Shown here: piece by piece, positions 25,891 to 36,380 of the stretch
Position numbering within the stretch: the stretch's first letter is position 1
Layout: the number at the start of each line of letters is the position of its first letter
Assembly: GCA_907165065.1 (NCBI GenBank)
Contig: OU015539.1
Location: 11,988,816-12,052,815 of the forward strand
Direction: 5' to 3'
Source of the DNA: Caprimulgus europaeus
Taxonomy: Eukaryota > Chordata > Aves > Caprimulgiformes > Caprimulgidae
DNA length: 64,000 bases
Notes under the pieces: generated by a model
The model's database searches: none
Seen by the model: the letters and a program-made list of their open reading frames with translations, nothing else
Told to the model about the DNA's origin: nothing
Made by a program: the position numbers and the translations under genes

Positions 25891-28408
25891 ATTTTTTTTA
25901 ACTTGACTAGCAAAGCTCCTACAACCCACTACACTAGAGTGCAACTGTCATGAAATCTTGTAGTAACTTCGTGTTCTGTCCAAGCCCCAACAGCCACATA
26001 AGTAGTCATGGTCTCAGCTCGCAGGGGCTTCACATGTGCCTACAGGTCAGAAAGGCATCCCATGCACTGCCGGAGCGGAGCCTGGGCAGGAGCCCGTGTC
26101 CCCACACTTCCACACATGCTCAAAGATGCTCAGAACAAGCATCTCCTGTTTCCTTCCCTACCTGGCAGAAAGTTCCCCCAAACCTTTTTTCTGCTGTTGC
26201 TCAGTGAGACCAGAGAAGCTCCAACAGCAAACGGCAGCCAACAGGGTTTGGGACACCCAAGAGTGAGCTCCTTCCCTGCCACAGGCCTGGGCACAAGAAG
26301 CGGGTGGGAGGACAGGCTCGGTGGGCAAGAACAACTCTGCACCATCTTTCAGAAAGGGAAGACTGTGAGCAAAAGCAGCAATTCACTCCTCAGCCTCTCG
26401 GCACTGAAAATACATACAGTACACAGGCATCAGCTCATAGAGCTTGCATTTATGAGGAAAAGCCTCTAAATCTGGAAAGTGGCCACCAGAAACCCAGCCT
26501 GGGCACTGCAACACTGCATTTCTCCCCACAGATGCAGTATGAAAGCCAAGCAAGGCAGGCACACAAGTGCAGCACGCTTCCCCAGTGCAAGGCTAACAAA
26601 CAGCAATCACAGCCTCCTCTCACGGTAAGACTGAAAACTAGAGAAACAGATACATAAGGATAAATCAAAAGGCAATAGCACGGGAGAAAGCATCCAAGAG
26701 GAGTTTTTGTGACATTTTTTGATTGTTTACTGTAGGGTTCAGATATCAAAACTGCTGCAAACTCAGACTGCATGGGACAGACCTGAGCCATGTGTCTCAA
26801 TGCTGCTGTTTCTGAGGACGTGGCATCAGATGGAAAGCATCCTCTGTGTGGGAGGAGATCCGTATAAAAACACAGCTTGTTGTATAACTCAGCTTCGCAT
26901 ATACATCAACATATACACTTTTTTTTAAAGAAGACACCATTCCCTTTGCAACCCCTGTATGCATCTGTACGTATTTTCTACTAAGGCAGTATGAACGTAC
27001 TTAAAATGAGTGAAACTCTAAATGCACATATAAACCCACACACTCAGGGAGTGTGGGCGACACTGAATCCGTGTTTAAGCACTGAAAACCACTTCCAAAG
27101 GTTATTTCTTCAGAATATTGTGGTGGCTTGTGGTAGCGATTCAGTGAGATGCTAATACTGCTTAGCATCTGGCTCCATTTCAGGGGTAATATTTGCACAG
27201 ACAAAAAGTAAAGAGTATAAAGTTGGTATAGTTTTTTTTATCCAGGCTCAAAGAACCTGGCAATCACAATTGTGAATCACATAAAAGCAAAACTAAAGCT
27301 ACAATCATCTTCCATTGCCCAGAAGAGAAAAAACACACATGCATAGTTGCATCTTGATACAGAACATGGTGTGAATATTTCAGCTGTCTCAGTGAGACAC
27401 CTGATTCAGCCCCCTCAGCAGTGTGGTACCCAGGCTGTACACAGCACTCCTGGCAGCTTTTGCTTGAAAATATCACTCTTTAGCCACATCCTGGCTCCTG
27501 GCCCCTTCCTTGCCCAGGCTCTAGTTTACACCTGTAGAAAATGTCCAGGTGCTGGCTTTGAACAGTAGTGAGGTGACTGCTCAGGTAATCACCGCATCTC
27601 AGTCACCCACTCGGACAGCGCCAGAGAAACCTTTGTGCCGTCCTGCTCGGGGCTGGGAGCAGCCCTGCTCCTGCCATGACAGGGCAAAACGGCCACCCTG
27701 GTTTCCAGACAAATACCTGCTGAACAACTGCGACTGCCCCTGCTCCAGCTGCTGAGAAACCAGGGTGCCTCGAGTGTCTTTCAGGCTGTAAGAGCAGCAC
27801 CAGGAAAGGTTTCTGCTTTCCTGAAGAGGGCTCTCCGTCTCCGCTCATATAAACAGCTTGCCAGTTCTACAGTATCAGGGAGGAAACGAGAAAAAAACAA
27901 CCAACAAACCAAAACAAGATAGGCAGTACCTGTTGTAACTCCATCTACTGTAAGACATGGTCCTGTTGCTGCTGACACCATCCATCTCCAGCTCAGCTAC
28001 GGCACTTCCAGCATCGCTCGCCTCCCGCAGGCACCGGCTGCCGGGCTTGGAGATCAAACTCCTGCTGAAGATGGGCCCACGGCGGGGATGCGGGCGGACG
28101 CCTCCGGCCTCGCACAGCAGGGCCAAAATTCACCGCCGAGCAGCGGCTTTGCACGGAGCTCTGGATGGCTGGAGCAAACCACCGCCCGCCGGGGAGGCAG
28201 GGATGGAGGGACGGGGGAGAGGGAGGCTCCCCGGTCCCTGCCGAAGGACGGACGGGTGGCAGGATGCTGCCAGCTGCCTGGCAGGCACAAAGGCGCTCAG
28301 GTAATGAACTGGAGCAAGGGTGCTAAGCTGCTTAAGAGATATTGGGCGAAGGCGTGCCGGGGAGCAGAGCCTTACGCGCCTCCTGCTCCAGCAGATGCGC
28401 TTGCTTCG

Positions 28409-28430
28409 TTTATTTATTTATTTATTTATT
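28409..28430. repeat. (TTTA)n microsatellite
   Basis: About five and a half TTTA units, an AT-only interruption inside the CpG-rich island. Confidence 0.95.
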
Positions 28431-28508
28431 CTGGTTGCCACAGATACGAGTCTATCGCTCTGACATCAGCTGTCTCCGGGTCCCTGGGTCTCACTAACAC
28501 GATCTTTC

Positions 28509-28522
28509 AGACAGACAGACAG
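28509..28522. repeat. Short (CAGA)n run
   Basis: About three and a half CAGA units near the edge of the CpG-rich island. Confidence 0.85.
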
Positions 28523-29176
28523 TGATGATGTCCCCTGTGTGCAGGGGCAGCGCTGGGAGCGGCCGTGGGCAGGCAGCTCTGCATCGGGGACACAGAGCCG
28601 CTCATCGGACATCGGACCTCCCTATCGGGGACACAGCCCTGCCGCTCATCCCACCGCACCGCCCACTGCAGCCCCTGCGCCTGGCAGGGGGGCGTACAGA
28701 CTTCTCCTGGTCACCTGGAGCATAGCAACAATGCTTTGCTTACCCCGTTTCAAGTCGCTGGTTTTGCACAGCACCAGTTTGCCCCAGAGCAGGGGAGTCA
28801 GTGTGACACCCATCCAGGCTAGAGGTGACTGAGCACAGGTCTCAGGTGTAGGACCGAGAGCCAAGCCACGCTTCGTGGCTCCCACCCATGTTTCCATGTT
28901 CATTGCTGGGACCTGTGCCCAGGACCTGCGGGTCTATCGCAGAGGCATTCCTCACCTCTGCCAGCTGCAGGCAGTGTGGGGTCTGCTCTGCTCCCAGGTG
29001 CCCACGCCTGTCCACTGGTGGGAACTGGACCTTCCTTGCTCACTGAATACTTTCTGATCAGTTCTGAGAACCTCATTACAAGAGGACTGTGCAACAGTTC
29101 AAACTAAACTACTTTAAACAAACAAACAAAAAACCCTAACAACAAAAACCTTCCTCCAAATTACCTTGTGGTAGTG

Positions 29177-29196
29177 AGGAGCTTCTAGAAGCTCCT
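29177..29196. repeat. Perfect 20-bp palindrome
   Basis: AGGAGCTTCTAGAAGCTCCT equals its own reverse complement. Its centre TTCTAGAA also matches two inverted heat-shock-element half sites. Confidence 0.8.
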
Positions 29197-30413
29197 AGAG
29201 CTCCAGAAGGCAGGGGAAGTTCCAAGAGCTCCACCCTGCAGAGAGCCAGACACCTTCCTGCTAATAGCTCAAAGGTATTCATGGACATCTGAGATCCACT
29301 TCAGTTCAAGTTAAACCCTCTTTCTCTTGAATATTGCCATCAACCTTTTCATTTCCAGTCTTTATTTTGGGAGGATGAATGGGCCAAACCTTTACTCCCT
29401 TCATGTCCAGATAGGCAGAACCAGCCTAAGAGCTTTTCTCATATACCAGTTTTAATCAAAATCAAATCTTCTCTAAATATGGGGGATATTTGGCCACACT
29501 TCTTTCAAACAGGGAAAGTATCATCCAGGTTTCCTGCTGCCTGGAGGGGATGATGCTCCTTGGTCTGCAGGTGCTGCCCTGTGACAAGTACCTGCACTAT
29601 GGGCAGTGGGGCACTAACTGCCCTTCCCTGCTGTTTTGACAAAAAAATCCAACCTTCCCCCCCACTCCTCTTGAGGAGCTGCCCATGTTCAGCCCTGTGG
29701 TCAGCCAGTCTCCAGGTGATGAGGAGAGAAGGAGAGGAGAGGAGAGAGTGAGGACAGAGGACTCCAAGCCACAGGCAGAGCAGACCTGGCCTCCTAAGCA
29801 CTGTCACAAGCAGGGGCTTTTTCAGAAAATCACTGTAGCATGCTTTGAGACACCCACTGCTGCCAGGGTGATGTGTACGAGATACCAGTGGTACACTGTT
29901 GCAACCCAGTGCGTGTGCCAGCTCCAGAGAGTCAGGCTGACTTAAACAAAACACATGTATTCTCCTTCAACAACCAGATTTTAGGACAGCAGCAGGAAAA
30001 AACCTCAAGAAAAAAACAGTTATAAACCCTTCAGCACCTGGGCAGACACCCTCACATCCCTCTGCAGAATAAATATCTGGGCCTTGCTTATAAACTTGGG
30101 TTTATACCTAAGCCCACAGCCAATAACCCCCCAGGGTTTGTGTGCCCCTGAGCGAGGTCCGTACAGCGAGTCAGCAGAGCCCCAAAGCTACTCACACCCG
30201 CTCCAGACAGACTGAGGAATTAAGAGCCTCGACCATTTGTCAGCACGACGCGCTGCTCCTGCAGCCAAAGGTACTTGCCCAGTACCAGTGCGAGACGCTG
30301 CGTGCACCCACGGGTACAAGAACAGCACCGCAGGGCCTGCCTCCCCTCGCAGGGCTTTGCTGCCCTCACAGAAGCACGTGGTGGCTGTGAAAAAATCTCC
30401 ATCATTTTACAAA

Positions 30414-30512
30414 AACCAAAAACAAACAAACAAACAAAAAACAAACAAAAAAACCCCAACAACAAAACGACAAAAAAACCCCAAACAAACAACAAAACAA
30501 ACCCCAAAACAG
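30414..30512. repeat. A/C-rich low-complexity tract
   Basis: An irregular mix of AAAC units and CCCC blocks (CAAACAAACAAACAAAAAAC and AAAAAAACCCCAAC type). Similar shorter tracts lie at 604-632, 6901-6935 and 29118-29150. Confidence 0.9.
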
Positions 30513-30956
30513 GCTGCATGGTACATTGTGCCCTACCACAGCTGAAGAAAACAGCATAAAAGCCATAATGAGGAGAAGTACGTACCAATGGGACAGCAGT
30601 GGAGACTCCAGGCCATCTGACATCTATGCCGGGGACTAACAAACTAGTATCTTGAATAACATAACATTTCATATTGGAGAACTAGGCAAGGAGGAATGCT
30701 GCTGTTTGTTTTTCCACGTGCTCTCGTACTACTCTGCCAAAATAAACTGCGTGAAAGTTGTGCTTAACAATTTTGTCTGAAAAGAGAGTATTTACATCCT
30801 TAAGAGCATCTGGCATATTTCTGTATTTCATCTCCTTTCAAAGGCTAATGCAGCTTCTAAAAATTCCCTCCAAGAGTCATTATAATTTTACTTTGCTCCT
30901 GATATATAAACAACCCATCCATCTCCAAGAACTTTTTGCAAAGAAGCCAGCGTCGC

Positions 30957-31022
30957 TATTTACATCTTACAGAAAGGAAACTGAAGCAGCACAACTTTCC
31001 CCACAGCTGCCAAGAAAGCACA
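30957..31022 (+). mobile_element. MIR-like core fragment
   Basis: TATTTACATCTTACAGAAAG, then GAAACTGAAGCAGCACAACT and TTCCCCACAGCTGCCAAGAA resembles the MIR core 'TTTACAGATGAGGAAACTGAGGC' and its continuation. Moderately diverged. Confidence 0.4.
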
Positions 31023-31359
31023 GCAGCCCCCCAGAGCACCTGCAGCCCCCCGCGCCCCGCTCCAGCACCCTGTGCATTGCAATGGCCCAGGTCCTGCACC
31101 TGCGTGGGACCCCACCGACCCTCTGATCAGCTCTCACCTGGGAGTGCTCAGGAACCGGTCGTCCTTCCTGGCAGCCCTGCAGTCCCTGCTGCTTTCAAAG
31201 TCCCTCTCTTCAGGAACACAAGGAATGGGTGCTGCACTCACGAGAGCTCAACTTCTTTCTACCTTTTAAGAGATTAGAACACACTATATTTACTCTATAC
31301 ACTACAGATATGCTGTATTTACTATGTAGAAAATACTATACTTACTAAAGGACAGAAAG

Positions 31360-31537
31360 TAACACTGGAACAGGCTGCTCAGAGCTGTGGCTGCTCCTCC
31401 CTGGAAGTGTTCAAGGCCAGGTTGGATGAGGCTTTGAGCAACCTGGTCTAGTGGAAGGTGTCCCTGCTGCTGGCAAGGGGGTTGGGACTGGATGAGCTTT
31501 AAGGTCCCTCCCAACCCAAACCAGTCTGGGATTCTAC
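31360..31537 (+). mobile_element. CR1 LINE 3' end fragment
   Basis: The segment matches the end of avian CR1 from memory: CACTGGAACAGGCTGC, then CCTGGAAGTGTTCAAGGCC, AGGTTGGATGAGGC, CTAGTGGAAGGTGTCCCTGC, CTTTAAGGTCCCTCCCAACC and a terminal ATTCTA. It is 5'-truncated to about 180 bp, as most CR1 copies are. It lies in the opposite orientation to the CR1 fragment at 35.4 kb, so the two are separate insertions. Confidence 0.9.
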
Positions 31538-32421
31538 AAAATACCCTGGTAGCAGGGGTGCCGATCTGTATTTTTTAGCAGGCTCTGCCTTCCTCAGGGA
31601 GCATATTACTGAAAGGACCACGTGCTGGTTTCATCCATTGGTACAGCCCTAACTGTGAAGGCCATCTCTTAGCAGTCATTAGCTCTTTCATCCCCGACAC
31701 ATCTTGTAATACCAATTTCCCACATCTACAGAAATTGTTGTACATCAAACTTGAGATTGTGCCGATGGATGCTTAAACTGGCCTTCAGTGAAGTGTTGAT
31801 CTGTTAATCAGTACAAATAAATTAAATATAAAAATTGTTTTGACCATCCAGAATTTCCCTTGGGTTAAAGAAGGTACCAAGCAGCTCTGGATGCTGATGT
31901 TCCCCTGCTTTGGGGCAGTAGGAGCTCCCTGGTGTTTACCTCAGGCCACAGCTCGTGTCAGCCCTGAGGGAGCCAGCTCACAGCTCTGCTCTCTGGGAAA
32001 AAGCACAGAAAATTCAACATTCTGCATCTCTCCACTCCGCCGCTGGCTGCACACAGGCTTTGTGTTTCAGAAAGCTTTGTTTCTAGTAGTTAAGAGGCTC
32101 TCCTGGTGCCAGATTGTACCCTGGCATGCTATTTGAGAAGGCTCTGCTCCTGCAGATCTTATCATTCACATGGACCAGCTAGAGACAGAGAAACTAGAAA
32201 AAAGCCGGGAGAAGGGAGCAAACCGCGGTGTAAGAGAGGGCCCAGGAGAGGCAGAGGGAAGAGGTGTAACTGCAGAAGGCAGCTACACAGCCGGGCAGGT
32301 AATGCAGGACCCCAAAACACCACTCAGACCCAGCAGCCGTGTCAGATGCTTCAGCTCCAGAGACAGGTTGGGAAGAAATCATTCCTGAGTTTTAGAGGAC
32401 TGAAAGTTATCTTTGTTCTTC

Positions 32422-32460
<39 letters not shown>

Positions 32461-33191
32461 GGGGAGAACAAGAAGGAAAGAAAATAAATTAGCTCGCTGC
32501 GAGTCTCCATCTGCCGGGGGGTTTTGGTATTGCAGCCACCTCTGGCATTCTCAGACCCTGACAAAGTTCTAGCTTTGCCAACAGAAATGCAGGTTCAACA
32601 AAAACACGGTAGCTTTTAAAAATACATATATTTTTAAGGAGCCTAGATAAAACAGCTACTATGCCAATAGCAATCCACATCATCTGTAAAGAACAGAAGT
32701 AATCTTTCCTCACGCTTAGATTTTTAACGACTTCCCTGCAGCCAGGTTGAAGCACACAGCCCGGGTATGGGCACACAGCAGATGGGTGTCTGTCAAGGCA
32801 GCCCAGGCAAAGGGCCGACCCCTGCCAAGCACAGGGGTGTCCTCTGCTCCATTCCTCAGCCCCCCGAGCTCCCGTGGGTGCCGGGTGCTCACCAAGCAAA
32901 CCCCCTGCCAGTGCTGCTCCAGAGTAATTAAAACAGAAAATGGCCTGGCCGGAGCCCTGGACCCAGCACAGGGATGTCCCGCAGCAACAGTGAGGTCAAG
33001 GCCAAAGGAGAGCTCCCAGCAAGGGGAGGGCGCTGGCTTTCAGCCCTGCCTGCCCCCACCCCACGGGACACCGGCAGTTCAGAGCATCCCCAAACCTGGG
33101 GGACCTGAGGGAGTGACGGCATCGGCCCCGCTGCAGAGCCGGCTCTTACAGCCAAACGGTGTTTTACATCCCTGCCCTGCACTCTGCGTGT
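31538..33191. other. Intergenic between CR1 fragment and minisatellite
   Basis: It holds the A27-G12 run and a GC-rich approach to the minisatellite (about 32740-33190). No gene is recognised. Confidence 0.6.
32426..32464. repeat. A27-G12 homopolymer pair
   Basis: 27 A residues (32426-32452) are followed directly by 12 G residues (32453-32464). Such junctions are prone to sequencing and assembly error. Confidence 0.95.
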
Positions 33192-34013
33192 CACCCCCCT
33201 CACCATTCCCCCCCAGCTCCCCTCACCGTTCCCCCCCAGCTCCCCTCGCCATTTCCCCCCAGCTCCCCTCGCCGTTCACCCCCAGCTCCCCTCGCCGTTC
33301 CCCCCCAGCTCCCCTCGCCGTTCCCCCCCCAGCTCCCCTCGCCGTTCCCCCCCAGCTCCCCTCACCGTTCCCCCCCCAGCTCCCCTCACCGTTCCCCCCC
33401 CAGCTCCCCTCACCGTTCCCCCCCCAGCTCCCCTCACCGTTCGCCCCCCAGCTCCCCTCACCGTTCGCCCCCCGCTCCCCTCACTGTTCCCCCACAGATC
33501 CCCTCACCGTTCCCCCCCAGTTCCCCTCACTGTTCCCCCCCAGCTCCCCTCACCGTTCCCCCCCAGCTCCCCTCACCGTTCCCCCCCAGCTCCCCTCACC
33601 GTTCGCCCCCCGCTCCCCTCACTGTTCCCCCACAGATCCCCTCACCGTTCCCCCCCAGTTCCCCTCACTGTTCCCCCCCCAGCTCCCCTCACCGTTCCCC
33701 CCCAGCTCCCCTCACCGTTCGCCCCCAGCTCCCCTCACTGTTCCCCCCCAGCTCCCCTCACCGTTCGCCCCCCGCTCCCCTCACCGTTCCCCCACAGATC
33801 CCCTCACCGTTCTCCCCCAGCTCCCCTCACCGTTCCCCCACAGATCCCCTCACCGTTCGCCCCCCGCTCCCCTCACCGTTCTCCCCAGCTCCCCTCACTG
33901 TTCCCCCCCCAGCTCCCCTCACCGTTCGCCCCCAGCTCCCCTCACTGTTCCCCCCCCAGCTCCCCTCACCGTTCGCCCCCAGCTCCCCTCACTGTTCCCC
34001 CCCCAGTTCCCGC
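33192..34013. repeat. C-rich 23-bp minisatellite, about 35 units
   Basis: The repeat unit is CAGCTCCCCTCACCGTTCCC followed by CCC, 23 bp, with the C run varying by one base. Variants include TTCGCCCCC, CACTGTTCC, ACAGATCCCC and CGCCGTT. By hand count there are about 35 units. A block of variants recurs at a 138-bp offset (33463 and 33601), equal to six units. The unit has no stop codon in the forward frames, and 23 is not a multiple of three. The array therefore produces long proline/serine-rich open frames in several registers, which are artefacts. The complementary strand is G-rich. Confidence 0.95.
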
Positions 34014-35384
34014 CAGTTTCAGCATTCAGAAGCCAACTGTTAATGCCTCCTTTGGTTGTGTTCGCAAATGCAGCTACGGACACACCTGCAGAGTTCTGTA
34101 ACTGCTACAGTCAGCAGGTAAATTCACTAGCCAGGCAGCCCTGTCCTTAAAGCAGTGCAGGAATAAGGACTGTCACTGACTTGCTTCTAATATGGGAATT
34201 TTTAAGCAACTGTACATCTTGCAATAGAAGAAACTGAGTACCAGGAGCTTTAAAACTGGGCTCCTCAGGCTTTTTTCGATCAGAAACTTAAAAAAAAAAA
34301 AATTAAAAAAATTAAAAATTGTTTAACTGTGGAAACGGGAAATTGGGATTACAGAACATGAAGTACCTGAAAATATCCAAGTTAACTTGAGATTTTACAA
34401 TGAAATCCAGACAGACACACACCTACATACTTCAGGCTGACCCCTCTGCTGGGCAGTGGGACTTTTGTCACCTCAGTGCAGTGACACAAGCCAAAAAGAA
34501 GGTGGCCACCACACCTCAAACAAATGCTGTCTTTGGGAGAGCTGACAAAAACCACCACCAGAGCTCCACACAGCTGTCAGCCCTGCTGCATCTCAGGCGG
34601 GTTTATGCAAAGCAATCACAGATTTCATGCTGGAAAACACCCCAATTACACTTTCCAGCTTTTTAATGTCATTCTGAAATGAGTAATATAATTTCCAGAT
34701 ATGGAAAAAAGTCACTTGATCCTGCTTTGGCTGAGAAGAACTTTGAATTGCAAAAGTTCTTCACTAGACCATAAAACCCTCACAGAGATTGGCTGTTGTG
34801 CAGGGCGTTGATTTCAGAGGACCCATATCTGGGTATTAAGTAGCAGAAACTTTTGGCAGGTGATCAGTTGGAAACCCAACTGCGAGGCTCATAACGTATT
34901 GATTTCCTGTTCATAATCAGCAGCTGCTCACAAAGACCGAAGCGCCTCATCCTTCCACACACAAGGTACAATACCTCTTTCATGGTTCCCTTAAAAATCT
35001 GAACCTGAGCTGCAAACCACTACTGTTCATCTCCTGGTCATCCCGCTCGACAAGATACTTCTTGTCAATAACCAACCAACTTCTCTGTAGTGGAAGCAGC
35101 ATTTAACAGATTCAAAAATATAACAAAGGTACCAGATTATCCCTCTAAAACACTTTGGTTGCACAAGCCACTGCTCCCAGTTACCAGTTTTCTCTTCCTG
35201 GGTCTCTGACTCGAACCAGCGGCACAAGCCTGGCAGGCCCTGGGCAGCCACCTCCGTTACAACTGCCGTTGCCCAGTACAACTGCACCCTTCCCGACACG
35301 CACGTCACCGACCCGGCACCAGGGGCTGGCCCGGGCGCTCTGCTCAGCTGAAGCCGTGAGTTGCTTTAAGTGAAAACTCTGGTT
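34014..35384. other. Intergenic
   Basis: It holds an A/T homopolymer-rich stretch at 34289-34320 and a GC-richer patch next to the CR1 fragment (about 35190-35350). No gene is recognised. Confidence 0.6.
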
Positions 35385-36380
35385 TTAAATGGGGCTTTGC
35401 ACTTATCTTTGTTAAATTCCATCAGGCTCCTGCTAAGCCATTCCTCCAGCCTGTCAGAGTCCCTCTGGGTGGCAGCTCCACCCCCAAGTTCACCGACTCA
35501 TTCCCCACAACTTGATGTCACCTCCAAACATGATGAGATTGTGCTCCATTGTCTCCTTCAGGTCACCAACAAAATGTTTAACACAAGAGGTGCCAGGCTA
35601 GACCCCTGTAGCACTCTACCTGGAGGCCAACCTCCCAGTTTTTTACCCATCTGGTTGTCCATCCACCCAAACCACAAGTTCCTAACTTTGATACAAAAAT
35701 ATGGTGGGAGAAAGCGGTGAAAGCCTTGCTGAGTTGAAGTAAAAAACATCCACTGCCCTCCCCTCATCCAAATTCAGTCACTTTGTCATAGAAGGCAATC
35801 ATGCTGGTCAGGTATGTCTTACCCTAGTAAACTGTTACATTCAGGTGGACCATTCCCAACTACTCTTTTATGTGCCCAGAAATGTGTCCCTGGAGGACTT
35901 GCTGTGTCTTTCCACAGACAGAAGCAAGGCTGACCCCCAACAGTTCCCTACGTTGCTCTTCAGGCCTTGCTTGAAAAGGGGTGCAACACTTGTTTTCCTC
36001 CAGTCAGCAGAAGTTTTCCTGATCTCCATTAAAGATGGTCATCCAAGATGACCAAGCAGCCTTGCAAGGACATCAGCTGGTCCTCTCACCACCTCGGATG
36101 GAGCCCATCAGGTTCTATTAATTTGTACGAGTTGAGCTCTCTGAAGCAACCCCCACCTCGATCCTCGTCCACTGCTGCTGGCTCTTCTCACCGTACCTTC
36201 TCGCCACTCACACAGGAAACCTTGCTAGTCAAGACTGAGGCAATGAAGGCTCTGGGTACCGTGTCTACTGTCACTGACTCACTCAGCAACAGTTCCCCAT
36301 TCCCCTTATTCAGCAAGTCATACCTAACTCTTGAAAGGCAAAAACCAGAGGGGACTCATCTGCAACATCCTATTTATTAA
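35385..36380 (-). mobile_element. CR1 LINE fragment (reverse transcriptase region), degenerate
   Basis: Read on the minus strand, the segment follows the CR1 ORF2 reverse-transcriptase region in order. First comes the CAGCAGTGGACGAGGAT block, then GAACCTGATGGGCTCCATCC. Next is the stretch matching 'DWRxANVTPIFKKG', then the start of the AVDVxYLDFSKAF block near 35750, 'PQGSxLGP' near 35610, and 'LMxFNKxKCK' near 35400. The reading frame is broken by stops and frameshifts, so it is a dead copy. It stops at about 35385, well before a CR1 3' end, so it is truncated at both sides. The limits are approximate. Confidence 0.85.

Larger units (their letters stand above)
24868..27949. other. Intergenic with MIR-like fragments
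   Basis: Apart from the two MIR-like fragments and the A15 run at 25631-25645, nothing is recognised. The 153-codon frame at 26008-26469 shows no domain. Confidence 0.6.
27950..28720. promoter_or_regulatory. CpG-rich island without an assigned gene
   Basis: This stretch is clearly richer in G+C and CpG than its surroundings. It contains many CG dinucleotides, for example around 28070-28150 (CACGGCGGGGATGCGGGCGG) and 28180-28260. A donor-like GCTCAG|GTAATG occurs at about 28301. It could be a promoter or first exon of an unannotated transcript, or a distal regulatory island. I recognise no protein in it. A (TTTA)n run interrupts it at 28409-28430. Confidence 0.4.
28721..31359. other. Intergenic
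   Basis: It contains the 20-bp palindrome, A/C-rich tracts, a purine-rich stretch (29705-29760) and one MIR-like fragment. The open frames on both strands (149 and 150 codons) are low-complexity or unrecognised. Confidence 0.6.

Noticed and set aside
26008-26469. 153-codon open frame on the plus strand
   Set aside because: No domain is recognisable, and several overlapping frames on both strands are equally open in this GC-richer patch.
30220-30672. 150-codon open frame on the minus strand with a run of hydrophobic residues
   Set aside because: The apparent membrane segment is the translation of the A/C-rich low-complexity tract at 30414-30512 read in reverse.
32747-34150. 467-codon and overlapping 294-codon open frames, proline/serine-rich
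   Set aside because: They are created by the 23-bp minisatellite, whose unit lacks forward stop codons and shifts frame every unit. The same words appear in several frames, and there is no start context or domain.
35558-35767. Open frame inside the reverse CR1 region
   Set aside because: It is an out-of-frame remnant of the CR1 reverse transcriptase and not a host gene.
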